A stretch of 64,000 nucleotides of DNA, taken from assembly GCF_905220565.1 (NCBI RefSeq), contig NC_059408.1:16368508-16432507 (forward strand), written 5' to 3'. This stretch comes from Melitaea cinxia (taxonomy: Eukaryota; Arthropoda; Insecta; Lepidoptera; Nymphalidae). The position numbers and the translations under genes were made by a program. Each line of letters opens with the position of its first letter. Positions within the stretch are counted from its first letter, which is position 1. The notes under the pieces were generated by a model. It was not told where the DNA came from. It searched no databases and worked only from the letters and a program-made list of their open reading frames with translations. Below, in pieces: positions 32,397 through 43,949 of this stretch.

Positions 32397-32597
32397 CACT
32401 AAGCGTCATTTTCTCATCTATACTAATATTATAAAGAGGTAAAGTTTCTAACTTGTATGTAGGGGGTAATCTTCGCAAATACTGATCCGATCACGAAAAT
32501 TCTTTCAGTAACAGAAAGCTACACTATTCAGGAGTGACATAGGCTATATTTTATTACGATTGAACGAAAATACCATTTTTGAAATTCAGTGAAAAAT

Positions 32598-32599
<2 letters not shown>
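32397..32599 (+). mobile_element. Helitron-like element, 3'-incomplete
   Basis: Starts ATCTATACTAATATTATAAAG and contains ATACTGATCCGATCACGAAA. It has no CTAGT end before the (AT)n run. Confidence 0.5.

Positions 32600-32635
<36 letters not shown>
32600..32635. repeat. (TA)n microsatellite
   Basis: About 17 TA units. Such a tract is prone to length change and cruciform formation. Confidence 0.95.
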
Positions 32636-32637
<2 letters not shown>

Positions 32638-32914
32638 ATGTCACTAGGTCGGCAAACAAGCGTACGGCTCACCTGATGGCAAGCGATTACCATAGCTTAT
32701 AGACGCCTGCAACACCAGAAGCATCGCAAGCGCGTTGCCGACCCAATCCCCAATCCCCCCAGGAGCTCTGGTCACCTTACTCACCAACAGGAACACAACA
32801 CTGCTTGAAAAGAGTATTATTTTGTTGTGATCTTCTGTAAGGTCGAGGTACTACCCCAGTCGGGCTGCTCCATATTTTGAGCAGGAAATTCCTGCTGTGC
32901 CCTACCTCAGTTAA
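32636..32914 (-). mobile_element. SINE-2, full length, lacking long A-run
   Basis: ATGTCACTAGGTCGGCAAAC at the left and GCCCTACCTCAGTTAAAA at the right. It sits at the 5' side of the following Helitron-like sequence. Confidence 0.93.
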
Positions 32915-33107
32915 AATTCTCTTGTCACAATATTAGTTACAATACTCCTCCGAAACGGCTGGACTGATTTTTATGAAATTTTGTGTGCAGATCAGGTAGG
33001 TCTGACAATCGGCCAACATCTGTTCATACACCTAAGTTATAAGGGAGGGGGGGATTAAGGGCGGTTACTAACATATATGGTAAAACAACGTTTGCGGGGT
33101 CAGCTAG
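32915..33107 (+). mobile_element. Helitron-like element, uninterrupted relative of 31398 copy
   Basis: AAATTCTCTTGTCACAATATT, TCCGAAACGGCTGGACTGA and AACGTTTGCGGGGTCAGCTAGT. It serves as the empty-site comparison for the SINE-1 insertion at 31585. Confidence 0.7.
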
Positions 33108-33477
33108 TTTTATTATAATCAGAAAATTTATACACTTCAAATAAATTTTATTTTTATTCACATTGACGAAATATTAGCTAGATATTTAGGAACATTTATA
33201 AATTCATCACAGTAATTTATTTATGAATTCATTGAACCGTCTTAAGACGGCGTTTTACATTAAATTTGAATACTTTAAAAAAATTAATAACTTTGTAATA
33301 TTCGGGGGCGAATTCTTTCCTCTCTAATTTCAGGAAAACGGTAAAATATGATTCATGGAGTATTTCCTTAATGCGATTAAAAGCGTTTCGTGGCTTTATC
33401 CGACCGCGATAAGTATGCTATCAAGTAATCTTTTGTAAAAAAGCGAATTGAATATAACTTGTATAGAAATATAAAGT
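33108..33477. other. AT-rich DNA, nothing recognised
   Basis: No gene or shared repeat was seen. Confidence 0.5.
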
Positions 33478-33486
33478 ACCCATTAT

Positions 33487-33625
33487 CATCATTACAGCCT
33501 ACACAGTCCACTGCTGGACATAGGCCTCCACAAGCTTACGCCAAAAATAACGTGAACTCATGTGTTTTGCCCATAGTCACCACGCTGGGCAGGCGGGTTG
33601 GTGACCGCAGGGCTGGCTTTGTCGC
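33487..33625 (-). mobile_element. Retroposon-3, 5'-truncated with target duplication
   Basis: The perfect duplication ACCCATTAT is at 33478-33486 and 33626-33634. The element stops at GGCTTTGTCGC. Confidence 0.93.
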
Positions 33626-33654
33626 ACCCATTATAGTTGTTATATATTATTATT

Positions 33655-33812
33655 TATCATACGGCATATTATATTCCGCTGCTGGACATAGGCTTCTTTC
33701 TTTTCGAGTTGCTAGTTGGTGGATATACTCCTTACTATGAGTAACGATCGCTATCAGATATCTATGATAACAAATAGGAGCGATAAATAACGTGCTCTCC
33801 GAGGATAGGCGA
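33655..33812 (-). mobile_element. SINE-1, degraded
   Basis: TGAGTAACGATCGCTATCAGAT and AATAACGTGCTCTCCGAGGA match the SINE-1 middle on the minus strand. The left part (CTGCTGGACATAGGCTTC) resembles its 3' end. Confidence 0.6.
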
Positions 33813-35230
33813 AAATTTTTTTAAGGTTTATTTTGAAAATTCTAAATATGTAGATTTTCAAACGATGTGTTCAATCTTATCTAAGTACTAGATTCATTTT
33901 AAAAACAAACTGTAATGTGAAAATTCGAGTTATAAATGTCCGTTATTAGGTTCACGGTAGCAACCACTTCACCATTTTTTTCCCTTACAAGTACTCTTTG
34001 ATCACTCATCATTAATTCATAATTTCTGAACATTTAAACGTTTTTATATTTTAAGTGGTAATTGGTAAATTGGTAATTGAAAAATAATTAATCAAGTATC
34101 ACTGAGTTTCGTTTCAATTTTGAATGGTAGCTCAACCAAAAATAAAATGTTATCTAAAACCGCTATAGTACGAATCGAATTGAGACACATTTTAATTTGA
34201 TGAAATCAAAGAAACGTAAATGCAATAAATAAATTAAACAAACTTAATTACACATAACAGAAGGAAATGTCTATTAATAAACGCGTGTTTAAGCATTCCT
34301 TTGATGTGAAATTATTTATATCAAGACGGGTGGTGTTCCGAAGTTGTGCGGGCTTAAAATTTGTATAAAATTTATAGTCAGAGAGCTGAAAGTAGAATTT
34401 ATAGTGATATAATTGTCATGTTTATTACAAATAATAATTAATAGGTATAAAAAAATATATATTATGTTATCAATGTTTTCTATATAAATAAAAGTTGGCT
34501 GTAAGAAATTACTATCAATTATAAAATTACATTCCAACTCTGGCAATTACATCTATTTAAATAAAGAAAATAATTGAAAAAAAAACCCTTATTCGTTATT
34601 TTATTCTATTGAAAATTATTACAGCATTATAAAAATAATTCACACAGATATAAATAAAATAATACAATAACAGCAAAAATATCCGCCAGCTCCCTGACTA
34701 ACGTGAATTAATTCTTTACCGAATCCCTCGGCAGCTTAACCCTTTGATCAGTACTGGGTCAGCTTTGCATCAGCAACCCATCTTATCTTATCTCGTGCCT
34801 TTAGCTTTTTAATTAAATTACTTTAGTATTATAAGAAAATAATTTAACATTAAGAAAGAGACAAATGTACGTTCTCACTCTCTCATTTTCATGCTTCTGT
34901 TGTTTTCAAATAGCAAAATCGCACGAATATAAAGATCAATAATAAAAATATTGTATTTAACAAAATGTGCAAAAGGAAATTAAATCAAATTAAATTAATC
35001 GTAATTACTGAATGATTTCATTCATTCGTTGTTCAGACATTATTTTTTTAATAAAAATATAGTATATAACTTAAAGAGCTGTCAAAATAGTCGTGCATGT
35101 AAATACATCGTATTTATGTGGAAATGGACTGATATTGTTTATGTGCTCTATAAATACGTTATATTTAATACTAGTCTAATTTCGAGTTTTATTGAGTTAA
35201 AAATCTTCGTAACTTTGCAACACTAAATGC
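33813..35230. other. Long AT-rich stretch without recognised gene
   Basis: Read on both strands. Only short AT-rich open frames were found, with no splice pairs and no repeat family shared with the rest of the window. Confidence 0.55.
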
Positions 35231-35500
35231 CTGAATTGAAGCAGGACACAGCAGGAAATAGCCTGCTCAAACTCTGGAGCAGCTCGACTGGGTGACTCGA
35301 CTTTACAGAAGATACAGCAAATAATACTGATTTCAAGCAGTATTGTGTTCCTGTGGTGAGTAAGGTGACCAGAGCTCCTGGAAGTTTGGGGGTAGGGTCA
35401 GCAACAAGCTTACGATGCTTCTGTTGTTGCAGGCTATAAGCTACGGTAATCGCTTACCGTAGGCGAACCGTACGCTCAATTGCTGACCAAGTTGTATAAA
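35231..35500 (+). mobile_element. SINE-2, diverged full-length copy
   Basis: AAGCAGGACACAGCAGGAAA, TTCAAGCAGTATTGTGTTCC and TACCGTAGGCGAACCGTACG in order. The CATCAGGTGA tail motif is mutated, so the copy is older. Confidence 0.85.
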
Positions 35501-35719
35501 ATAAGTCAACTTATTTCACAAAAAGGTAATATTGAGAAGGAAACTCAGTTTTGTAATTAATTACAATTTAATATACAAAGAAACTTTATTATGAAATATG
35601 GATTCTCAAACCGCCGAGCCAATAATTGTATGGGACGGTAATACAACTTAGGTAGGCGAAGAAATATTCAAGTTAATGAACATTGTTGGAGGTAACTAAA
35701 AGTACTTGACAGAACTCAA

Positions 35720-35878
35720 TTAAATTTAAATTGGACCACATTACACGCAACACCTTCCGATTAATAAAAAATCATCGAAATAGGTCCACACAGTCAAAAT
35801 TTCTAAGGTAACATACATTATAAAAAAGTACAATCGAATAGAGAACGACCTCTATTTTTGGAAGCCGGTTAATAAAAG
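35720..35878. mobile_element. IR-B fragment
   Basis: GAAATAGGTCCACACAGTCAAA and AGAACGACCTCTATTTTTGG followed by AAGCCGGTTAA. Corresponds to the right part of the 54231 copy. Confidence 0.55.
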
Positions 35879-36179
35879 TAGCTCAAACCCAACTCACGTC
35901 GGACGAAGTTATTATAAATGTGTCAAAATGGAGAAACAGATTGATGAAGACTTGATACTAATTGAAGAACTTACATTTAATCAACGTCAAAATATATTTT
36001 AAATAAAGTTTATTGAATTCAGAACTATTTATATTAAAAAGTTTAAATAAATGTAACTAGTTGGTAATATAACTTTTTGAATAGTTCACTGCAGACACTT
36101 TCTTAAGATTTTTTTTTGTACATTTATATATGTTAAACAGTGTCTGTATAGGTACCTATATGTATACATATTGTGATAT

Positions 36180-36400
36180 TTTACTGAGTAGACCGATTTT
36201 AATGATTCTTATTTTTTTATTCGAATGCTAGCCCTTGTCATGTGGTCCCATTTAAATTTAATCGAGATCTGACAAGTTATTTTTGAGTAAATAAGTTACT
36301 TAATCCTTTTTATCCTTATACATTAAGGAACTGTTTCAGTAGTTGTGGATAGCGTTATTTGACGGGTAACAGTCCCGAGAGTAAAAAAATTTGATTTTGA
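36180..36400. mobile_element. IR-B internal fragment
   Basis: AGACCGATTTTAATGATTC, TGTCATGTGGTCCCATTTAA and ATTTAATCGAGATCTGACAAG match the 57775-58226 copy. Confidence 0.55.
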
Positions 36401-36429
36401 TTCATCATTATTTTTTACCATCGTTATTC

Positions 36430-36497
36430 TGTCAGTCAGTTCAGCCTATCGCAGTCCACTGCTGGACATAGGCCTCCTTAAGTTCGCGTCAGACATC
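36430..36497 (-). mobile_element. RTE-like LINE, last bases of 3' end
   Basis: On the minus strand GATGTCTGACGCGAACTTAA, then GGAGGCCTATGTCCAGCAGT and ATAGGCTGAACTGACTGAC. Same end as the 12506 and 38685 copies. Confidence 0.8.
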
Positions 36498-36830
36498 CTC
36501 TATTTTTCAGTCTTCATATTATGTAAGCTTTTTAGTTTATGATTTTCATGACATCATAAAAAAAACAGCTAATTAATAAAAAATTAAAAACATACAAAAT
36601 GTTAACGTCAAACGTAATATTTATTTAACATTTTTTTTACTTTAATTTAATTCACAAAATATTTCAAATGATATTTAATTTATAGTTTGACATTTATTCT
36701 GATTAAAAAATTGTATTTTGTTGCATATTTATGGATTGTTATAAAAATATAGAGCTTTAAGAGTACGCGCTTCCCTTATTTTTCATTTTGTGAGAACAAA
36801 GCACAGCCTCCATGGAGTCATGTAACACCA

Positions 36831-37123
36831 TTTTTTTTTTCTTTTTTTTTTTAATAACACTAGGTCGACAAACAAGCGTACGGCTTGATGGTAAGCGATT
36901 ACCGTAGCTTATAGACGCCTGCAACACCAGAAGCATCGCAAACGCGTTGCCGACCCTCTCCCCAATCCCCCCAGGAGCTCTGGTCACCTTACTCACCAAC
37001 AGGAACACAATACTGCTTGAAAACAGTATTATTTAGCCGTGACCTTCTGTAAGGTCGAGGTACTACCCCAGTCGGGCGGCTCCATATTTTAGCAGGAAAT
37101 TCCTGCTGTGCCCTACCTCAGTT
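36831..37123 (-). mobile_element. SINE-2, full length with long A-tail
   Basis: A T-run (the A-tail on the minus strand) at 36831-36852, then AACACTAGGTCGACAAACAAG. The 5' end TGCCCTACCTCAGTT is at the right. Confidence 0.93.
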
Positions 37124-37930
37124 GTCAGTTTATAACATATAACAATAAAAATAACTGTAATAATACCTAATAATTACAAAGTATTATTTATAAATCAAAA
37201 ACCATTTTCAGTATTTTACACCAAAAAGTTTTTATATTTATTATTAATATCGCTGACGGCTTCGACGTAAAATACCCATAAAAGAGGTTTCACGTTTCTT
37301 CAGACAAACATTTCGACTTTTACTTTAAATGGTTTATTTTGCACCTCCAATGATCCTTCGTTTTAAGTACCATCTGAATATTTATTAACTGTGTTATAAA
37401 TAAATTATAAATTACTTTGAATTTTCATTAAAGATTCAAAGATGTCACTGATTGACTACTTTTGTTTACAAGAAATTGACATTTCAACGCTGTGTTAACA
37501 TGTTAACATTTTATATACGAGTACGAATATATTATATATTAGAGGATACATATTATCATGTTAGAAGTTTATTTAACTTCTGAGAAGGCTAGAAATGTAT
37601 ATAAATTATTCCTAATATATTTATAGAGATGTTGTTGGTTCAGTTAAGAACGATGAAGGTGACGTGGTCACTGTGTGACAAAACCCACTTTTTTTAATAT
37701 AGATTAAAAAATATATATATATTATAAATGCCAATTACTGTTGTTCCTCTTTGAGGGCCAGCTTCAATATTCAATCTACTTCTGAATTTGCTTACTAGAG
37801 ATAAAATTTTGATGTAAAGTCTTTACGAATTGAATCAAAAATCTATTATTTATATATTATTGAAAACGACCATAAGTTATTGTGTAATATTTTACATCTA
37901 ATAGTCATTAATAAATATATTAAATTAGCA
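37124..37930. other. AT-rich DNA, nothing recognised
   Basis: No gene or shared repeat was seen. Confidence 0.5.
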
Positions 37931-38258
37931 TTGTGGCTACGACAGTAAAGAATATAGCCACCCCCTCTCTTCTCGTGGTTGTCGTAAGAGGCGACTAAGG
38001 GATAACACAGTTCCACTACCACATTGGAACTTAAAAAGCTGACCGATGGCGGAATAACCATCTAATTGCTGGCTTTGAAATACACAGGCTGAAGACGGGC
38101 AGCAGCGTCCTCGGTGCGACAAAGCCAGCACTGCGATCACCAACCCGCCTGCTCAGCGTGGTGACTATGGGCAAAACACATGAGTTCACGCCATTTTTAG
38201 AGCGAACTTGCGGAGGCTTATGTCCAGCAGTGGACTGCAATAGGCTGAAATGATGAAA
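37931..38258 (+). mobile_element. Retroposon-3, near full length
   Basis: ATTGTGGCTACGACAGTAAAG at the 5' end and GGACTGCAATAGGCTGAAATG plus ATGA at the 3' end. I did not find a clear target duplication. Confidence 0.92.
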
Positions 38259-38684
38259 AATCAACAATAGTTTATTAAAAATTATTTAATGATGAAATAT
38301 ATTACATATATTTTTAACATCCTGGGGACGTTGAGAATGTGAGAATTTCAATTATTTATTTTCTAATTAAAAAATCTGATAAAAGAATTTGTATGTATCT
38401 TGAAACATCTGGTAAAAATGTTATGTTAAATATATACACACCTATTTATTTTAAGGTTGAGTAAAAGATTAAAGAAAAAAAAAAAAATAAACATTTGGTA
38501 AACATGTAATTCGAGTTATAACAAGTTACAAGTTCATCTTACATCGTAAAGTGAGTTCCGCCCGAGGGACGCGGTTAGCTCGCTTGTTCGACGCCTACAA
38601 TCGATACATTTGCAAATTATTCAGTAGCTTCACTTCATATATACTTATATACATTCAACGTAAATTTATTCTAATTCATATATA
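38259..38684. other. AT-rich DNA, nothing recognised
   Basis: No exon or shared repeat was seen. Confidence 0.45.
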
Positions 38685-38832
38685 TAGGACGCCCTCCGGC
38701 CCGTTGGACCGACGATCTACGAGAGATTGCCGGTGTAGGCTGGATGAGGATTGCGGAAAACCGGGATGTCTGGCGTGAACTTGGGGAGGCCTATGTCCAG
38801 CAGTGGACTGCAATAGGCTGAGCTGACTGATT
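38685..38832 (+). pseudogene. C-terminal fragment of an RTE-like LINE ORF2
   Basis: One uninterrupted frame reads G-R-P-P-A-R-W-T-D-D-L-R-E-I, then W-M-R-I-A-E-N-R-D-V-W-R-E-L-G-E-A-Y-V-Q-Q-W-T-A-I-G and a stop. It is the better preserved of the RTE-like ends here (compare 12506). It ends GGCTGAGCTGACTGATTATT, a short 3' UTR. Everything upstream of the GRPP motif is missing. The 75-codon open frame in another phase is spurious. Confidence 0.78.
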
Positions 38833-39299
38833 ATTAAATTAGTCATATCATTTCAGTTTATTTCGTTTCATAAATAGATCTATTACATATATAGCCCTTT
38901 GAATGAAACATAATTAGAATTAGATGACATTATAAAGGTCTTCATCACTCGGAGACTTTAGCTGCGGGCCATCGGAAAGGCTTATGGCCACTTGACAGAT
39001 TTTTATAATGTATAAATATAAAATTAATGTACGTAATGTTACTTGTAATAATCTACTAATACATGTAATATCAGACCTACTGGTTAAAATTGAAAAGTTC
39101 AAATTTTAGATTAGATATGTGCTAACCTAATACCGTTTCTCTTATGCAGCACAAAAAAAAGACTTCATAAATATACTTTTTATTAAAACCACAATTCAAA
39201 AACGTGTGTTCCATATAGTTCATATATTCAAATAGTTCGCTTTTAAACTATTCATCGCCTATGTTCACAAAAAGATACATGAAAAAAAATACATATCTC
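38833..39299. other. AT-rich DNA, nothing recognised
   Basis: No gene or shared repeat was seen. Confidence 0.5.
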
Positions 39300-39311
39300 T
39301 AAGCTTGTTTT

Positions 39312-39647
39312 TCTTTTTCGTGCTGTGTGGCTACGGCACTAAAGAATTTAGCCACCCCCTCTCTTCCCGTGGGTGTCGTAAGAGGCGACTAAGGGATAAC
39401 AAGGTTCCACAACCATCTTGGAACTTAAGAAGCCGACCGATGGCGGGGTAACCATCCAACTGCTGGCTTTGAAATACACAGGCCGAAGACGGGCAGCAGC
39501 GTCTTTGGTGCGACAAAGCCAGTACTGCGGTCACCAACCCGCCTGCCCAGCGTGGTGACTATGGGCAAAACACATGAGTTCACGTTATTTTTGACGTAAA
39601 CTTGTGGAGGCCTATGTCTAGCAGTGGACTGTATAGGCTGTAATGAC
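39312..39647 (+). mobile_element. Retroposon-3, full length with target duplication; sister of 15113 copy
   Basis: The duplication AAGCTTGTTTT is at 39301-39311 and 39648-39658. Inside, a 68-codon chance frame gives the same translation as in the inverted copy at 15113-15447. Confidence 0.95.
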
Positions 39648-39659
39648 AAGCTTGTTTTA

Positions 39660-40536
39660 TTCTTTTAAAATCATACGAGCCTTTTGTCCCGCAACACACA
39701 CGGAGAAAGAATTTATATTTCACTGTCCGTATTTTTTGCCCATTAAACGAAACAACATATAAAACTAAAATAATCGTGTGACGCGGCGGTATTCCTTTAG
39801 AAACCAAACAATACGGCCTTAATGAAACCGTCTACGGAAAAATCAACGGAAAGAGCATGAAAGTACGAATCGAAGGGCATTTTCAATTTGGAGCCGAGAG
39901 ATACGTAGGTACGAGACTCATAAATAAAACTTTTAGAAGCAATTCCCGCGCGCCAAGTTTCATTTCAAATTCTCGATTTTTCCGAACCCTTCGTTGTCGC
40001 ATCGGAGACGCTTATGATGAGGATTTGTGTTTTATTTTTGAAAAAAAAAAATCAATTTGAATTTTATAATCTAGGGAATGCCAGCCGATGTTTTTTAAAA
40101 CTTTTTTTTTTGTTTTGTTTTTATAGCTTTTGTAATTTACCTTGGCGGGGTTTCTTGATCTTCAAATACATCACGTTCTTTTGGTAATTTGTGATTGTTT
40201 TTTTTTTTTTTTTTGATCATTCGTTGCTAAACGTCATCATCTTTACGGGAATATTTTTAAGTAAAAATTTAATTATAAATTCGACTACTGTCTTATGACA
40301 AAATATTGTGATTTTTTTTTATTCTCGATGTAATAATGTTGGATAATTAGATTACATACCTTATAAATACATATCACTAATGTTATGTTGCTTTTGTTAC
40401 AGGTACATATTTTAAATTCTTAAGCTGAAAATTTGAATGATTTGAGTAAGTAAATTAATTTAAGCAAATTAAAATTTTATTTGCACACATCTACATTGTA
40501 AATTAATACTTAGAACCTTTTTTCGAAGCGTTATTT
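39660..40536. other. Unique DNA with GC-richer segment
   Basis: 39790-40040 is non-repetitive and less AT-rich, with an ATG-starting frame of 67 codons (39857-40060). The predicted peptide shows no recognisable domain and ends in a lysine run from poly-A, so I do not call it a gene. A conserved non-coding element is possible. 40040-40330 is T-rich. Confidence 0.35.
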
Positions 40537-41746
40537 GCGCCATCTTTGATTTTTGAACGAAACTACGTTAACAGACCATCCTTACACCGCCACCTGTCGG
40601 GTAACTGCGACACTTCACAGACGACGTATAGTAATTTAATGTTTCCTCAACTCACTCGTAGAGGGCGCATTATAAAAAAAATTGTATCAGAGTACGTCAG
40701 AAAATAATTTTTATGAAATGTCTTTAAACCTATTGAAAGGAATTCATAAATATGAAACCAAAAATCGAAATTCGAAATTCGAAAATCCATGTATTTAAAA
40801 AAAATCTTGTGTTTTGTCTTGAAACAATAAATTTTATTTGAGTCGTCAGTCAGTTTTTTTAATGTATTTAAGCGTGTAGTCACTAAGTAAAAGAAGATGA
40901 TATTGAATTAATTATTTCACTTAATAAAAAAGTTTACTAATAGCAAAACGATTACTTGAGGCATGAATAAAATAATGAAAATTGGCGTCTTTCTTTTGAA
41001 ACTAAAACCTTGGAAGGAAGTGAATTCCATTTCACACCCAATTAATTCCTTATAAGATAAAGTTCAAAAAGGTTTTAATTAAAATGATCTTTCACCCGAG
41101 CTAGTTAGTTATTCTTGAAAATAGTGGAAACTTTATCATTCCACACTCTCAAGTACCAAGTCTAATTATTACTTTTAACTCAAACTACTCTTTAACTTTT
41201 CAAAAGCGTCTCTTCAAGTTCGACGTTCTTCCATATCTACTTTAAAAACTCATTTCCTAAGAAATTCTGTGAATTTCGATCTCAGTTTTCTTGTTTTTTT
41301 TTTATCCATTATCATGACGCGAAAGTTGGAAATAAATGAAATGCTTTGTATCTCACTGAATGTTTTAGTTTTACGATCCTCTAGTCTGCTAAATAGTGGT
41401 CAGTTTATTTAATCATACAGTTGAATATTTAATCTAAAATATGATTGCCGTATTATTGTCGCTATCATTATATTTATTGTTGTAACATTATTTATATTAT
41501 GATATAATAAAATTAAAAGTATTTGTACCTATATAGCGTCAGGAAATGTGAAATACTAGAGTTTTGTGGTCAGCGCCATCTGTGTAATATTTTAACAACT
41601 ACGCTAAGAATTCGTTAACGTAAAATTCAAAGCTGTCTAGCCACTGCGCCCTTTTAGTAGCGCCATCTACTTGTTGTCATCATTCCTATTTTAAATTGTA
41701 AGCGTTACAGAACCATTTAGTTCAACTGATAATTTATAGATGGCGC
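40537..41746. promoter_or_regulatory. Cluster of AGATGGCGC-type motifs
   Basis: In 1.2 kb without a recognised transposon there are six related sites: GCGCCATCT at 40537, 41573 and 41660; CCGCCACCTG at 40587; TAGAGGGCGC at 40659; and AGATGGCGC at 41738. This core resembles the insect CTCF binding consensus as I know it. They could instead be ends of an unrecognised repeat, since similar motifs occur in the solo LTR and in IR-C. Confidence 0.3.
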
Positions 41747-41973
41747 GGTTTCAGTACATTCTTTCATTTGATAGGCTTAATAAGTGGTACTTTTGGAATA
41801 AACGAAATTTTGAAAAAAGATAATATAAAATAATATATTTTTGAAAAACATTTTGATATAAATTTAGATAGTTTGTCATTGTGTTGGCATACCAAGCGAA
41901 GCTCAGTTTTTCTTAAAAAGTTCCACAGTTTAGAAATCCTGGTTTTGTTTTTATTTTTAAAATTAATAGCTCT

Positions 41974-42032
41974 CATCCTTCCCTTACATGGAGTATGAGG
42001 CCTATGCCCAGCAATGGGATTTTACAGATTAA
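41974..42032 (+). mobile_element. SINE-1, 3' fragment
   Basis: ATCCTTCCCTTACATGGAGT, GAGGCCTATGCCCAGCAATG and GGATTTTACAG. Only the last 60 bp of the family. Confidence 0.75.
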
Positions 42033-42157
42033 ATCATTTACTGCTGGGTAATGTATGTTCACTTGGATCTTGCCACCATTTACTCATACTTAAATTATTG
42101 TTTTTTTTTTACGATATTTAAACTTTGTTAAGTGTGTACAGAGTATTGTACAATGAT

Positions 42158-42190
42158 CAGTTAGTCAGTTCAGCCCATTGCAGTCCAGTA
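42158..42190 (-). mobile_element. RTE-like LINE tail, very short
   Basis: The reverse of ACTGCAATGGGCTGAACTGA and CTAACTGAT. Only about 33 bp. Confidence 0.6.
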
Positions 42191-42410
42191 AAATAATCAT
42201 AATTATTTTTATTAGCCTTTTGTCTTGGACCTACGAGTGTCGGTAGGACGATGGTATGAAATAGAGTTTTAAAGTATGCTGTATTGTACTGGAGGTTAAA
42301 ACTTGGCACGTGCAATTGTTATAATGCGCTATGTGTGGTGTCTGTGAGTCAGCGTGACGTCAACTTGTGTAGCATGCGGTTGATATCACAATATCGTATT
42401 TAACGTTGAC

Positions 42411-42713
42411 GCCGCGTTGGCGCAACGGTCACAGCCATGGATTGTACCCGTTGCGCTGGCGGTTTTGAACCCCGCTCAGGTGTTTGCCGTGGTCTAGGTG
42501 TTTGTGCAGTCCTTTTGGGTCTCCCCACCGTGCCTCGGAGAGCACGTTAAGCCGTCGGTTGCTATCATGTACACCTGATAGCGATCGTACCTCATAGTAA
42601 GGAATATATCCGCCAACCCGCATTGGAGCAGCGTGGTGGATTAAGCTCTGATCCTTCTCCTATATGGGGAAAGAGGCCTATGCCCAGTAGTGGGATATTA
42701 CAGGCTGAAGCGT
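42411..42713 (+). mobile_element. SINE-1, near full length with target duplication
   Basis: GCCGCGTTGGCGCAACGG to GGCTGAAGCGTA. TTAACGTT occurs on both sides (about 42400-42407 and 42715-42722). The B-box area reads CGGTTTTGAACCCCGCTC, partly changed. Confidence 0.92.
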
Positions 42714-42839
42714 ATTAACGTTACAGTCAAGTGATAGTGAGAACGTTTTGTTTCTTTACGATCTGGATGTTTTTTGAAAATCTGCTGTGAAATTTGATTT
42801 ATTAGTACCTTTTTTTTGGAGTGTATTCGAGTTTACTCT

Positions 42840-43080
42840 TTAAGGATCGATTGTCAATTTTTCATATGAGAAGAATAGCCTCGTTAGGTTTTTGTGCGAC
42901 ATCTATCGGTACCCAAAGGGCTCCGTTAGATGGCGTTATTTAATTCGTTTATTTACCATTTGATATGGTATTAATATTTTTCTTAGACAAGTAAGCCTTT
43001 TTGTGCCTATTTAGATAGGTGATCTCAAGGAGGATCTGGTAAACTCCAGTCGTGCGTCGGAGTTGACACACACGCCTTTT
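42840..43080 (-). mobile_element. IR-C element
   Basis: Contains CCGTTAGATGGCGTTATTTAA, CGTTTATTTACCATTTGATA and CTTAGACAAGTAAGCC, and ends GTGCGTCGGAGTTGACACACA. Homologous to 55565-55870 and 61650-61978. Confidence 0.65.
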
Positions 43081-43089
43081 TTTGTTACA

Positions 43090-43949
43090 TTTCATTCGTT
43101 TGCTTGACTACACTGATTAATCTTCTTCGTATCATAACTTCCTACATGGCATTGATAATATTTTCAGTGTTAGTTTATCGTTATCTAAAACCTCAGTCAA
43201 AATTCAGTGTGACAGCATATCTGGCTGTCATGTATTTTACGATGTTAGCTTGTGTTAGTTAGTTAGTCTAGTTAAAATGATCATCAGCTTTTAAATAAAA
43301 ATTTTATCACCTTGAATGTTTTTTTTAACAAATAAGTTTCTAATTTTTATATTATGTACAACAACGACAAACAATTAATAATATTCTTGATAATACTTGA
43401 CTCAAGAGACAAAAAAAAATATTGAAGTTGGTTGCAATTTCCAAGGCACAATCAAATAACCATTGGATTACTTTACTCCAGAGACTCCGACAAAGGAGTT
43501 TAATCGACGAAAATTCGAAAAAAAACATTCGAGTTTCTGTAATAATTACACTTAACTATTCACAAAAAAATAACTACAAAAATTCACGTCGAGAGAGATG
43601 ATCGTTTGAGAGCCGGTATAATTTATTATAAGGAAAACCATTTTTTTTTTCGCCTCTGACTTTCGAACCCTGAACAAAGCGTAGATTGGAACGGAACAAG
43701 GCCGAGCCGCTGAAACAAAAATTAATTCCAGCTGTCATTTGCTTAAAACAAATCCCTTTTCATTTGAATAAAGTTGCTATTTGTCGCAAGAAGGCGATTA
43801 CGAGAGCCGACCTTCTTTACCACGAGTACTCATTTGTACTCATTATTTTATCACTTTAAACATAGAAAACTTTAGTGAAAAAACAGTAGGTAAATTTTAT
43901 GGATTTACCTTTAAATATTTACATAATGATTGTTTATTTTAAAATTAAA
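43090..43949. other. Unique DNA with a candidate conserved segment
   Basis: 43660-43820 is non-repetitive and of balanced composition (GGCCGAGCCGCTGAAACAAA, AATTCCAGCTGTCATTTGC with a CAGCTG E-box). There is no coding frame. A regulatory role is only possible, not shown. Confidence 0.3.

Noticed and set aside
39857..40060. 67-codon ATG frame in GC-richer unique DNA
   Set aside because: No domain, no splice signals, and it runs into a poly-A lysine tract. I kept it only as a possible non-coding conserved segment.
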